64,000 nt of DNA. Source: an uncultured Myxococcales bacterium. GTDB taxonomy: Bacteria > Myxococcota_A > UBA9042 > CAIXZC01. The position numbers and the translations under genes were made by a program. Each line of letters begins with the position of its first letter. The stretch's first letter is position 1. The notes under the pieces are model-generated. The model was not told where the DNA came from, made no database searches, and saw nothing but the letters and a program-made list of their open reading frames with translations. This document shows, in pieces, positions 8,540 to 18,100 of this stretch. The DNA lies in NCBI GenBank assembly GCA_903895725.1, contig CAITUV010000046.1, positions 62,001 through 126,000 on the forward strand. Reading direction: 5' to 3'.

Positions 8540-9907
8540 TTGAATCGGAGATCGCATACTCAAGTGATCGTTGTCGGGGCCGGCGTTGCCGGGCTTCTGT
8601 CCGCATTGGAGCTGAGGCGCACGGGGCTGGACTGCCTCGTCCTCGAGGCGGGAAGCCGGGACTCATGGGCCTCCCCCCACTGCCTCGAAATCGACACGGC
8701 CAGCATTCAGAACGGCGTGGTTCCGATGCCCTGTCCGGACTGTACCGTGCACGATGGGACTCACGGCGGAATCCTGATGTCGCCGGGCGGAATCCGCTTC
8801 GAGTTCAGCACGCTCCCGATCCGACTCATCCGCTACGACCTGTATCTGCGACAGCTCCTCGCCGAGAGCGAGGCGGCAGGGGCTGCCGTCCGCTTCGATA
8901 CCGAGGTCACCCGGATTTCCCGGACTGAGGGAGACTCGAGAAGACTTTCGGTGGACATGGTGCAGTCCGGGAACCGCCTGGCAGCAGACTGCGATCTGCT
9001 TGTACTGGCCACGGGCAACTCCACTCGCCTGGACCGCCAACTGTACGCTCACACGGGGATCTCCCGGAAGATCCCCTCCGATTCCTGGGTCTGTGCACTG
9101 CACGAGCTGTGGAAGATCCGTGGCGTCAACGGTCGGTCGGTGGCATTTCCGGCCGAGCCGGGCAGGGGGGCATACGTCGTCGGGCGGCACGGCCCCTATT
9201 CCGTCGAATGCACCTGGGTGTCTCCGTCCAGAGACCTGGCATCCTGTCTGGCAGGCACACTTCCCGGGGACGGCCACCCCCCTCCCTCCGAGGTTCTGGC
9301 CATGCTCCGCAGCAAGGTGGAGAGCGGGGCTGAGGTCCTGTCCTCGGCCGGGTCTTCTATTCCGATTCGGCGCCCTCTCGATGTGCTGGCGGGGCACGGC
9401 GTCGTCCTGATCGGAAACGCCGCATGCCAGGTCTTCCCCGCCACCGGCTGTGGCGTGGCCCTGGCCGGACACGCGGCGCATATGCTCGCCGAACATGCCG
9501 GCGCTTACTGCAGGGATACGGGGAAGCCGGAGATCCTCTGGAGGTACGCCAGCTCCTACCATCGCCGCTGGGGGGGAATTCAGGCGGCCTCCGAGGTGTT
9601 CACCCGCGGCGTTCGCCGGCTCGGTCGGCAGGGGTGGGACGTGGCTGAGCTGCTCATGAAGGTCAAGGTGACCAACGGGACCGACTTCCTTCGCAGTCTC
9701 GAGCTGCGCACACCGGTCCCACCTGCTGTGGAATGGGTTCGGCGCAGCGGGGCCATCGTGCGCCTCGGTACCCGCTTCGGGCCGCTGTCTGCTATCATGG
9801 CCCGGGCCCTGGCCGTTCAGGGGCTTTATCGCTTCTCCTATCCGGAGCGCCCGGATGCAGGGGCGATGAAGCAGTTCCTGGCACGAGCTTCAACGCTCGT
9901 CGGTTGA
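8540..9907 (+). CDS. FAD-dependent oxidoreductase (geranylgeranyl-reductase/PHBH type)
   Basis: 455 residues if the TTG at 8540 is used; GAGG lies six bases before it. The only other nearby start is the GTG at 8528, which has no ribosome site. The dinucleotide-binding motif VVGAGVAGLLSALELRRTG with a following acidic LVLEAG lies at the extreme N-terminus. LLVLATGNS and the second FAD motif LAGHGVVLIGNAACQVFPATGCGVALAGHAA are in the order found in the flavoprotein hydroxylase/geranylgeranyl reductase superfamily. The substrate-binding middle is divergent. No isoprenoid or lipid genes adjoin it, so the substrate is open. Its stop is followed at once by a hairpin and then the map gene. Confidence 0.75.
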   Translation: MNRRSHTQVIVVGAGVAGLLSALELRRTGLDCLVLEAGSRDSWASPHCLEIDTASIQNGVVPMPCPDCTVHDGTHGGILMSPGGIRFEFSTLPIRLIRYDLYLRQLLAESEAAGAAVRFDTEVTRISRTEGDSRRLSVDMVQSGNRLAADCDLLVLATGNSTRLDRQLYAHTGISRKIPSDSWVCALHELWKIRGVNGRSVAFPAEPGRGAYVVGRHGPYSVECTWVSPSRDLASCLAGTLPGDGHPPPSEVLAMLRSKVESGAEVLSSAGSSIPIRRPLDVLAGHGVVLIGNAACQVFPATGCGVALAGHAAHMLAEHAGAYCRDTGKPEILWRYASSYHRRWGGIQAASEVFTRGVRRLGRQGWDVAELLMKVKVTNGTDFLRSLELRTPVPPAVEWVRRSGAIVRLGTRFGPLSAIMARALAVQGLYRFSYPERPDAGAMKQFLARASTLVG

Positions 9908-9910
9908 TGC

Positions 9911-9938
9911 CCCGGAGGGGGCTGTCTGCCCCTTCGGG
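9911..9938 (+). terminator. Hairpin between the oxidoreductase and map
   Basis: CCCGGAGGGG (9911-9920), eight-base loop, CCCCTTCGGG (9929-9938), with one G-U pair. It starts three bases after the oxidoreductase stop and ends directly before the map ribosome site, so it could terminate, or it could tune map translation. Confidence 0.5.
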
Positions 9939-9949
9939 TGGAGGTCGAG

Positions 9950-10699
9950 ATGATCGTTCTGAAGACAGAAGAGGAAATCGCCCGCATGCGGGAGGCGGGA
10001 CGGATTGTCGCCCGCACGCTGAACCACGTGTCACAGATGGTCCAGCCCGGAGTGAGCACCGGCGAGCTCGACCGAGAAGCCGAGCTCTTCATCCGACGGG
10101 CAGGTGCCGTTCCGACGTTCAAGGGATACCAGGGCTTCCCCGGCTCGATCTGCGTGTCGCTCAACGATGAGGTGGTCCACGGCATACCGTCCTTCGAGCG
10201 CTTCATCCGGGAAGGCGACGTCGTCAGCATCGATTGCGGCGCCACTTTCGACGGCGTCATCGGCGATGCCGCCACGTCCGTGGCGGTCGGCAAGTGCCGG
10301 CCCCGCGTGCTGGAGCTGCTCGATATCACGAAGAGAGCGCTGGATGCGGGCGTTCGGTCCGCTGTCGTCGGGCGCAGGCTCGGTGACATCTCGCATGCCA
10401 TCGAGGTCGTTGCCAGAGGGGGACGGCTCGGCATCGTACGAGAGTACTGCGGGCACGGGGTGGGCCGGGAGCTCCACGAAGCGCCGCAGATTCCCAATTT
10501 CGGCCGGGCCGGAGTGGGCCCCGTCGTCGCTGCCGGGTGGACCGTGGCGCTCGAACCGATGCTCAACCTCGGAACAGGCGATGTCCGGGTGCTGGCCGAC
10601 GGCTGGACCGTGGTGACTGCCGACGGCAAGCCGTCCGCTCACTTCGAGCACACGGTCGCAGTGACGACCAAGGGGCCGGTGATTCTGACGCTGGTGTAA
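9950..10699 (+). CDS. map: Methionine aminopeptidase type I
   Basis: 249 residues; the ATG at 9950 follows GGAGGTCGAG. It removes the initiator methionine from nascent cytosolic proteins. All five metal ligands of the pita-bread fold are visible: D95 (SIDCG), D106 (IGDAATS), H169 (YCGHGVG), E202 (ALEPML) and E233 (HFEHT). The substrate-side histidine H77 (VVHGIP) is present too. Length matches the bacterial type Ia enzyme with no N-terminal zinc extension. It is not next to secY or ribosomal genes as is common elsewhere, and may be a second copy. In GC content and start signals it resembles its neighbours. Confidence 0.96.
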   Translation: MIVLKTEEEIARMREAGRIVARTLNHVSQMVQPGVSTGELDREAELFIRRAGAVPTFKGYQGFPGSICVSLNDEVVHGIPSFERFIREGDVVSIDCGATFDGVIGDAATSVAVGKCRPRVLELLDITKRALDAGVRSAVVGRRLGDISHAIEVVARGGRLGIVREYCGHGVGRELHEAPQIPNFGRAGVGPVVAAGWTVALEPMLNLGTGDVRVLADGWTVVTADGKPSAHFEHTVAVTTKGPVILTLV

Positions 10700-10740
10700 G
10701 GAAGGCGACGGGCACACAGCCCCGACCACGCGGGAGGGGC

Positions 10741-10759
10741 CCCACGGATGTGCCGTGGG
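10741..10759. terminator. Small hairpin after map
   Basis: CCCACGG, loop ATGTG, CCGTGGG. A 7 bp perfect stem in the 86-base gap between map and the PCC-domain gene, with no T run. Confidence 0.4.
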
Positions 10760-10785
10760 CAGTTGGCACGGAACAGGGGGGAAAC

Positions 10786-11211
10786 ATGAAATGGAGACTG
10801 AGTGGTGACTTGTACTGGGTGGTGCTGGAGAAGGGAGAGGACGTGGGAACGGCCCTCTGCTCCTTCTTTCGCGAGGCCAACGTCGAGTCCGCCGGCATCA
10901 TGGGTATCGGCGCCCTGGCCGAGACGGAGCTGGGGTTCCTCGATGTGAAGAGCGGGCAGTACCAACGGACCCGCTTCCCCGAGGAGATGGAGCTGGTGTC
11001 GTTCGTGGGGAACGTGGCCCTGGTGGATGGAAAGCCCTTCCTCCACGCTCACGCGGCCCTGTCCGGTCCCGACCTCGTCGTCAAGGGGGGGCACTTCTTC
11101 TCCGGCAAGGTTGCTGTCACCATGGAATGCCAGGTGCTGCCCGGGGCCAACGTCCCTCTCTGCCGTCGCTTCGACTCGGCCACCGGCCTCAAGCTCATCG
11201 ACGTGACGTAG
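10786..11211 (+). CDS. PCC/PPC (DUF296) domain protein
   Basis: 141 residues; the ATG at 10786 follows AGGGGGGAAAC. The whole protein is one PCC domain, the fold shared with the C-terminal part of plant AT-hook nuclear proteins and found alone in bacteria. Visible signatures are EGEDV, the glycine-rich GIMGIGAL strand, and the histidines HAHAALSG and GGH near 85-105, which bind a metal in solved bacterial members. Bacterial PCC proteins form trimers; their function is not settled and DNA binding is not assured without an AT-hook, which is absent here. It follows map on the same strand. Confidence 0.85.
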   Translation: MKWRLSGDLYWVVLEKGEDVGTALCSFFREANVESAGIMGIGALAETELGFLDVKSGQYQRTRFPEEMELVSFVGNVALVDGKPFLHAHAALSGPDLVVKGGHFFSGKVAVTMECQVLPGANVPLCRRFDSATGLKLIDVT

Positions 11212-11259
11212 CGGATAGGAGCCTGGAAGAGCTCGAGGGGAAACGGCGGCTGAGTCCCT

Positions 11260-12066
11260 TCAGCTCTCGGTGACGCCGGGGCCGTCTCCCACTTCCCCTT
11301 CCGTGGTGTCTCCGCTTTCCTGATTCCTCTCCAGCTCACACTCCTCCCCCTCCTCGTCCTCGCCCCGTTCGCCGGGACGGTAGACCAGCAGCGTGCATTC
11401 CCCCTTCCGGGGACGGGAAGAGACGTCTTGGAGCAGCTCGGCTGGAGAGCCTGAGAGGAACTCCTCGAACTTCTTGGTCAGCTCGCGGGCCAGCACCACG
11501 CGGGCAGCGGGGAAGGACTCTGCAAGAAGGCCGAGGATCTCATCCAGCCGCCGGGCGGGAAGATACGCAATGCCCGTGCGGGCCGGAGCCGCCAGTCGCT
11601 TGAGAAAACGGGCGAGGCGGATCCCCTTCCTGGGGGGGAAGCCCAGGAAAAGAAACTTGTCCGTGGGAAGCCCGGATGCAGACAGCGCTGCGACCGCGGC
11701 GCAGGGCCCCGGAACGGGAACCACGCGGATGCCTGCCTCCCGGCATCGGGCCACCAGCCGGTAGCCCGGGTCTGAAATCGTCGGAGTGCCGGCCTCGCTG
11801 ATCAGGGCGGCATCGTGGCCGGCACCCAGGTGCTCGACGAGCTGCTCGACCTTCCGCTGCTCGTTGTGCTCGAAGAGGCTGGTGAAGCGGGGACCCCGGA
11901 TGTCGAGCGCGGCCAGGAGCCGCCCTGCGGACCGGGTATCCTCGCAGGCCACGAGGGGCACTGCCCGCAGCACCTCGATGGCCCTCAGGGTGATGTCCTT
12001 GAGGTTCCCCACCGGGGTGGCGACTACATAGAGCGTTCCAGCGCTCGAAGAGTGCGTGTCCTGCAC
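11260..12066 (-). CDS. rsmI: 16S rRNA (cytidine1402-2'-O)-methyltransferase
   Basis: 268 residues from the GTG at 12066, six bases after GGAGG. An ATG at 12105 lies inside a 7-base tandem repeat with no ribosome site and would add only an unconserved tail. Family motifs in order: TLYVVATPVGNLKDIT, ACEDTR, SEAGTPTISDPG (SAM site) and PGPCAAVAALSASGLP. Together with RsmH this enzyme makes m4Cm at C1402 in the ribosomal P site. The last about 35 residues are very acidic (GERGEDEEGEECELE...) and are not part of the family core. It lies 90 bp after the giant TPR gene on the same strand. Confidence 0.94.
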   Translation of the reverse strand: MQDTHSSSAGTLYVVATPVGNLKDITLRAIEVLRAVPLVACEDTRSAGRLLAALDIRGPRFTSLFEHNEQRKVEQLVEHLGAGHDAALISEAGTPTISDPGYRLVARCREAGIRVVPVPGPCAAVAALSASGLPTDKFLFLGFPPRKGIRLARFLKRLAAPARTGIAYLPARRLDEILGLLAESFPAARVVLARELTKKFEEFLSGSPAELLQDVSSRPRKGECTLLVYRPGERGEDEEGEECELERNQESGDTTEGEVGDGPGVTES

Positions 12067-12091
12067 GAGCTGCCTCCTGCCGTGGATCGGG

Positions 12092-12119
12092 CGACCATCG
12101 ACCATCGACCATCGACCAT
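12092..12119. repeat. Four copies of a 7-base repeat
   Basis: CGACCAT is repeated four times head to tail in the gap between the giant TPR gene and rsmI. It creates a false upstream ATG for rsmI. The repeat may vary in number between strains. Confidence 0.7.
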
Positions 12120-12156
12120 TTCAACGGCCTTTGCGAGATCGGAACGATCGACTGAG

Positions 12157-15100
12157 CTAGCTCAGCTTGAGCGAGAGGGCTTCGCGGGCCTCGGCGAATT
12201 CCTCGGACACGGCGTACAGCACCAGCTCCTTGGCCTTCTCACGAGGCGGAAGCTTGGAGAACGCAATGCTCTCCTGGCGCAGGACCGAGGCCGCTACTTC
12301 GAGGTCCAGGCAGGCCAGAAGGCCGGCGTGGTTCGCCGTGAGCTCGACGCCGGTGAGCCAGCGGCTGACTCCCGGACGTGCCCCCTTCGAGTAGAAGTGG
12401 TTGATCGAGTTGGCCAACGTGGCGGCAAGCTGAGGCGACATCCGCTTCTGCAGGTGCTGCATGAGCACCTTGAACTGCTCGGAATCGCCTCCGTCGACCT
12501 GCACCTCGGACTGCACATGCTTGAGGGCCACCTGGTAGAACAGCTTGAGCACCGGCGGCGGATAGCAGGCAGCCAGGACGTGCATCGGGTGGAAGTAGGT
12601 CAGGTTCTTGGCGATGAGGAACGCCAGCTCCTTCTCCGACTTTCCGTGCAGCATGTCCTTGCCGATGATGAGAATCGGCGGCACCGTCGCTTCGATCCGG
12701 ATACCGAAGCTGCGGTCCGACAGGTACACCTTGGGCGCCGGAATGCCCAGGAGCTGAGAAACCCGGTTGAAGACCGCCGTAAAGATGGTCTTCTGGGACA
12801 TGTCGAGCTCGTCCTTCTTCTTGAGCCCGAGCTCCTTGGGATCGCGGCCTTCCAGGAAGGTGCCGATGGCCTGGTACAAGGTCTGGAAGACCTCGCCCAC
12901 GTGGACCGACTCGGCTCGCGAGAAGACCGAGCGGACCCACAGCGTGGGGTCGAGCGAGCGACGGGGGATCGGGAGGTTCGGCGTGCGCCGGCCCCGGAAG
13001 AACTCCTTCTCCTCGTCGTTGAGCTTGTTGCTCATGGCCAAAACGGACATGGCGAAGAACGCGTCGTCTTCCATGTTCATGCGGCGGAACAGAGCGGCCA
13101 TCTTGCGATACGACTCGATCCGCTCGGGCTCCAGTGCCACGAGGCTGCGGTGCTCGGCCACGGCCTTCTCGTCGAGCCCCTGGAGCTCGTAGAGCTGGGC
13201 CAGGATCTCGTGGACCGCCACATCTTCCGAATTGAGCTTTGCGGCGAGCTCGTAACACGACGTGGCCATGTCGGTCTTGCGCAGGCGAGACCGGTAGATT
13301 TCACCCAGGGCCTTGTACAGGGCGAACTCGACCTGCTTAAGCCCCTTGCCCCGGATGCGGCCGACCATCTTGCGATACGCCCCTTCGAGCGCCTCCCAAT
13401 CCTTTCGTTCGGTCAGGAGCTCGTCGATGGAGCGGAATGCATCGAACTTCTCCGGGTGGAGGTCGAGGGTCTGCTCGTAGTAGTCCACCGCCATCTCCGC
13501 TTCCTTGAGCTCTTCCCGGTAGATGGTGGCGATGGTGAAGGTGAATGCCGCCTTCTTCTGCGGGTTGTCCTCGACCTGCACCAGGTGTTGGAGGACGTTG
13601 ATGGCCTCGTTATAGGCCTTGAGGTTGATGTGGATCTCGAGGAGCTTGACCAGAGCGCCCTTGGCGTACGGCTGGGCCTCCAGGGCTTCGTTGTAGGCAC
13701 GAATGGCCAGGTCCACGTTCCCCATCTTCTCGCGGTAGACGTCCCCGATCCCGATGAGGGCCTTCCAGCGCTCCATGGGGTCGTCGATGAGGTTGACGAG
13801 CTGCCGCCGGTACCGGACCGATTCCTCCCAGTCACCGTGGGTTTCCATGAGGTTGGCCAGGTCGAGCAGGCACTCCTTGTCCCGAGGCTGGAGCTCGAGC
13901 ACCTTGGCAAAGAAGTCGCGAGCGCTCTCGACGCGGCCGAGGTGCATCTCGATTTCGCCCAGGGCGCGGAAGATGGCGTTGCGACGGTTGTTGTCCAGGG
14001 CATCGCCGGCCCGGTCGAGCAGCCCCTTGTAGTAGGCCTCGGCGACCTCGTAGTTCCCCTGCTGGAAGTTCAGGGAGGCCAGTCCGTCCAGGGTCTCCAC
14101 GTTGGTGGGATCCATGTCGTAGGCCTTGCGGAAGTACTCGAGGGCCTTGGCCCGGTTGCCCGTGCTCAGGCTGACCCGTGCAACCTTCGAGTACAGGGAG
14201 GCCAGCACGTCGGCCGGTGCGGACTGCTCCAGGAGCTGGCGCTGCATCTCGAGGAGCGGGAAGGCCTTCTCCCACTGCTCACGGGCCATGTAGATGTCGG
14301 CCAGCGGGTCGACGGCCTCGACCAGCGTCGGAATCCGCTCCAGGGCGGCCTCGAAGAGCTCGACCGCGCCATCGAGGTTCTCCAGCCGGTCCTTCATGTA
14401 GAGGCCCATGCGGGCGAAGATGCGGGCCTTGCGCTCCTCGCTGTCGATGGAGCGGGCCTGGGCGAGCAGCAGCTCGATGATCTTCTCCCAGTGCTCCTCC
14501 TCCTCGTAGATGCCCACCAGTCGCTCGATGGCGTCCGCGTGGTCCGGGATGCGCTCGAGCACCATGTGATACTGCTCACGGGCCTTGTCCGGCATGAGCA
14601 GCTCGTCCCGGTAGATGTCGCCCTTGCGCAGGTAGAATCCAACGATCTCGGTTGCATCGCGGGCAATCTTCTGCCGCAGCTCGAGCACCTTGAGCACCTC
14701 CATCCAGTCCCCTTCCCGGGAGAAGAGGTCTTCGAGGCGCAGCAGGGTCTCGACGTGGGCCGGGTCATTCTCGAGGATCTCCCGGTACGCCATGATGGCA
14801 GAGGTCAGATCCTGGAGCTTCTCCACGCAGATGGTGGCCACCTTCTCCAGGTACAGCACCTTGGCTCGAACTGTCTCGGCAAGCTGCACCGCCCGCCTCA
14901 GCACCAGCACGAGGTCGTCGAACCGCCCCTGCTCCTCGTACAGGCGCTCCAGGGCATTGATGGCTTCCCGGTCGTCCGCCTTCACATCCAGAATCTGCTG
15001 GTAGAAGTCGGCAGCGGCCTCTCCGTTGGAAAGGACCGACTCGTTGAGCAGGGCCAGGCGACGCAGGATGTCCATGCGCCCCTCGGGCTCCGAGGTCACG

Positions 15101-18100
15101 GACAGCCGCTTCTCGTAGGCCTCGACCAGCCGGTCCCACACTTCGTGCTCGGTGTAGATCCGCTCGAGGCGGGCAAACGCCTCGGAAACGGACGGGTCGT
15201 AGGTCACGATCTCATCATAGAGCTGGGCCGCATCGAGCGGCTTGCTCAGGCGATTCTCCAGCAGCTCGCCGGCAATCAGCTTGAGCTGGGCGTCCTCCTC
15301 GGGGTGCAGCGAGGCCCGCACGCCCAGGATTTCCACAAGCTTCTCCCAGTTCTCGGTCTCGGTGTAGAGCCCCTGGAGCGCGTTGACCGCCTTCTCTTCC
15401 GTCGGGTCGAGCTCCAGCACCTGGTTGTAGGCAGCCTGGGCACCGGCGTGGTCCGTCAGCTTCCCGAACCGCACGTCGCCAAGCCGAAGATACAGCGCAA
15501 TCTGCCGGTTGAAGTCGCTGGTGACCTCGGCCAGCTTGGCCAGCGAATCGGCCAGCTTGGGCCAGTTCTCCACCAGCTCGTACAGCTCGACCAGGGAGCT
15601 GAGCGCCTGTTCCTCCTCCGCATTCTCCTCGGTCACCCGCACGAACCAGGCAATGGCCTCTTCAAACCGCCCCAGCTTGTCGCGCAGCAGCGCACCCAGC
15701 TTGAGCTTGGTCGCTTGGCGCCGGTCGTCGTCCAGGTGCGGGACCGTGGCCACCCACATCTCCCGCAGCTCTTCCCAGAGCTCCGACCGAGTGGCAAGCC
15801 GTTCCCCGCGATCGAGCAGGTCGAGGTCACCCGGGGCCAGCTCGAGCGCCCGGCGGGTCACGGTCAGGGCCGCCCGATCATCCGACAGCCGATCCTCATA
15901 CAGCTCGGCCAGTCGGGTGAGTGCCGTGATCTTCTCCGCCGCATCCTCCTCCACTTCCAGGCGGCGGAGCAGCACTTCGCTGAGCGGCTGCCACTGCTGC
16001 TGCGCCTCGTAGATGTCCGCCACCTTCTGGTACTGCGCCAGCAGGAGCGGGTCGAGATCGAGGATCCGGAGGCGGGTCAGTGCCGCATCCTGCCAGCGGC
16101 CCAGCGATTCCTCCTGGACCGTGGCCACGGTATCGAGCAGGGCGATGCGCTGCGACGTCTCGGACAGCAGCTCGAGCTTGCGCTCCAGCAGGGAGACGAC
16201 GTCCTCGAACTTGGCGGACTCGAGGTAGAGCCGCTCGAGTGCCTCGAAGGCATCCAGCCGCTGCGGCGTGAGCTCGAGCACCTGCCGCCAGGCCCGGATG
16301 GCGCCGTCCGGGTCCATCGCCTCGTCCATCTTGAGGCGGCCCAGCTCGACCCAGAGCTCGACGCGCCTTTCGGCAAACGTCTGGGGGTTGGATGCCAGCC
16401 GCTCCAGGAGCATGGCCAGCTTGATGAAGTCTTCATTGCGACGGTAGAGCACGCGCAGCTCGGCGCAGGCCTCTTCGTCCTCGGGGAGCGCTTCGACCAC
16501 GGCTTCCCAGTTCTGCTGCGCCTGGATGGCATCGTCCAGGTGTTTGAGCGCGGCACGGGCGATGCTGCGACGCAGGTCGATGCGGCGGTCCGTCTGGGTT
16601 GTGGAGAGCACGGCTTCGCGCTCGGCCATCTCGACGAACGAGGACCACTCCTCCTTGAACTCGAACAAGCGCTGGAGGTTGGCCAGCACCATCCCGTCGT
16701 TGGGGCTCCAGTCCAGGACCTGCTGCCACGTGGAAACGGCCTTGTCCACGTCGGTCAGCTTGTCCTCGAACAGGAGGGCCAGGCGGACTAGCAGCGAGAT
16801 GCGTTCGTCGACCTCGGAGGCCAGCTCGGCCATGGCCGTCAACGTTTCGGCCAACTTCTCGAACATGCCGCCGGCCTCGTACAGGGCCGCCAGGCTGTTG
16901 AGCGCCTCGTCGTTCCTTTCGTCCAGGGAGACCACGCGGCTGAATGCCTCGATGGCCGTCGCCGCATTGTCGAGCTGGTCGCGGCGCAGCCGGCCGAGCT
17001 TGAGGAGCAGCGGAATCCGGTCGTCATCGTACTCCTCGAGCTCGACGAGCTTGACGAGCACCGTCTCGTGGTCCTGCGTGCGCCCCAGCGACTCGAAGAG
17101 CTGCTCGAGGGCCTTCCAGGCGGGCAGGAACTTCTCGTCCCGCTCGATGACTTCGCGAAGCGTCTGCTCGGCCTCGTCGTTTCGACCGACCGAGTTCAGC
17201 AGGGCCGCTGTCTCCATGCCGAGGTTGCGGTAGGCCTCGGTTTCCTCGCAGCGCACCCGGGCGAGCTGGAGGAATGCCACCGTCTCCTCGGTCATGCCGG
17301 TCTCACGGCACAGGCGCAGGAGCTGGTCCATGGACGCATAGTCGTCCGGCCCGAGCACGAGTGCCTCCCCTGCATAGTGGAGCCCCTTGCGCTGGTCGGC
17401 CAGCTTGGACAGGAACACGTTGATGAGCTTCTGGGCGAGCTCGAGCCGGTCCGTGGTCCCTTCAGTCAGGGCGAAGCGGCGCTCGAGCACGGCGGCCACG
17501 TCGTCGAACCGCTGGTTGGCCGAGTACCAGTTCTCCAGCATCTCGGCGGCATCGGAATCGGGGACCTTCTCGTCGAAGAGCCGCCGCAGCCGGGCCAGCG
17601 TGTCTTCCCGTGTGGTATCGAGGAGGTGGGCCTCCCGGATTACCTCGCAGGCCTTGACCGCGTCGGACAGGTTGTCTTCGTAGACATCGGCCAGCCGGAA
17701 CAGGAAGAGCAGCTTCTCGTCCAGGGCGGCCGCCAGATCATATTCCTCACGCAGCACGGCGGCGAGATCGGTCCAGCGCTCGAGCAGGGAGTAGAGCTCG
17801 TCGAGGGCCTCGAGCACCCGGCGGTCCACGCCGAGCTCGGCCAGCCCCTGGTACTCCTTCACTGCGCGCTCGAAGTCCTGGATCTCGTCCTTGAGGATCC
17901 GGGCCTTGCGCATGAGCATGGCGACCGATTCCGGACCGCCGTCTCCCTCGCCGGCCACCCGGGCATACACTTCCACGGCCTGCTCCAGCATTCCGGCCTT
18001 GCGGGCCACGCGCTCCAGCAGGTCCATGACCCCTTCCCGCCCGGGGGCCAGGGCGAGAGCCTGTGCCGCCAGGTCGAATGCCCGCTCCATCGCGTTGAGG

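Noticed and set aside
9950..10699. A pair of map and secY as in ribosomal operons
   Set aside because: Neighbours are an oxidoreductase and a PCC-domain protein; no ribosomal gene is present.
11815..16791. 1658-residue open frame on the plus strand opposite the giant TPR gene
   Set aside because: It is the antisense of the TPR coding frame in GC-rich DNA. It has no ribosome site, its sequence shows only mirrored repeat composition (VQGLE, RVELG blocks), and its minus-strand partner has clear TPR motifs.
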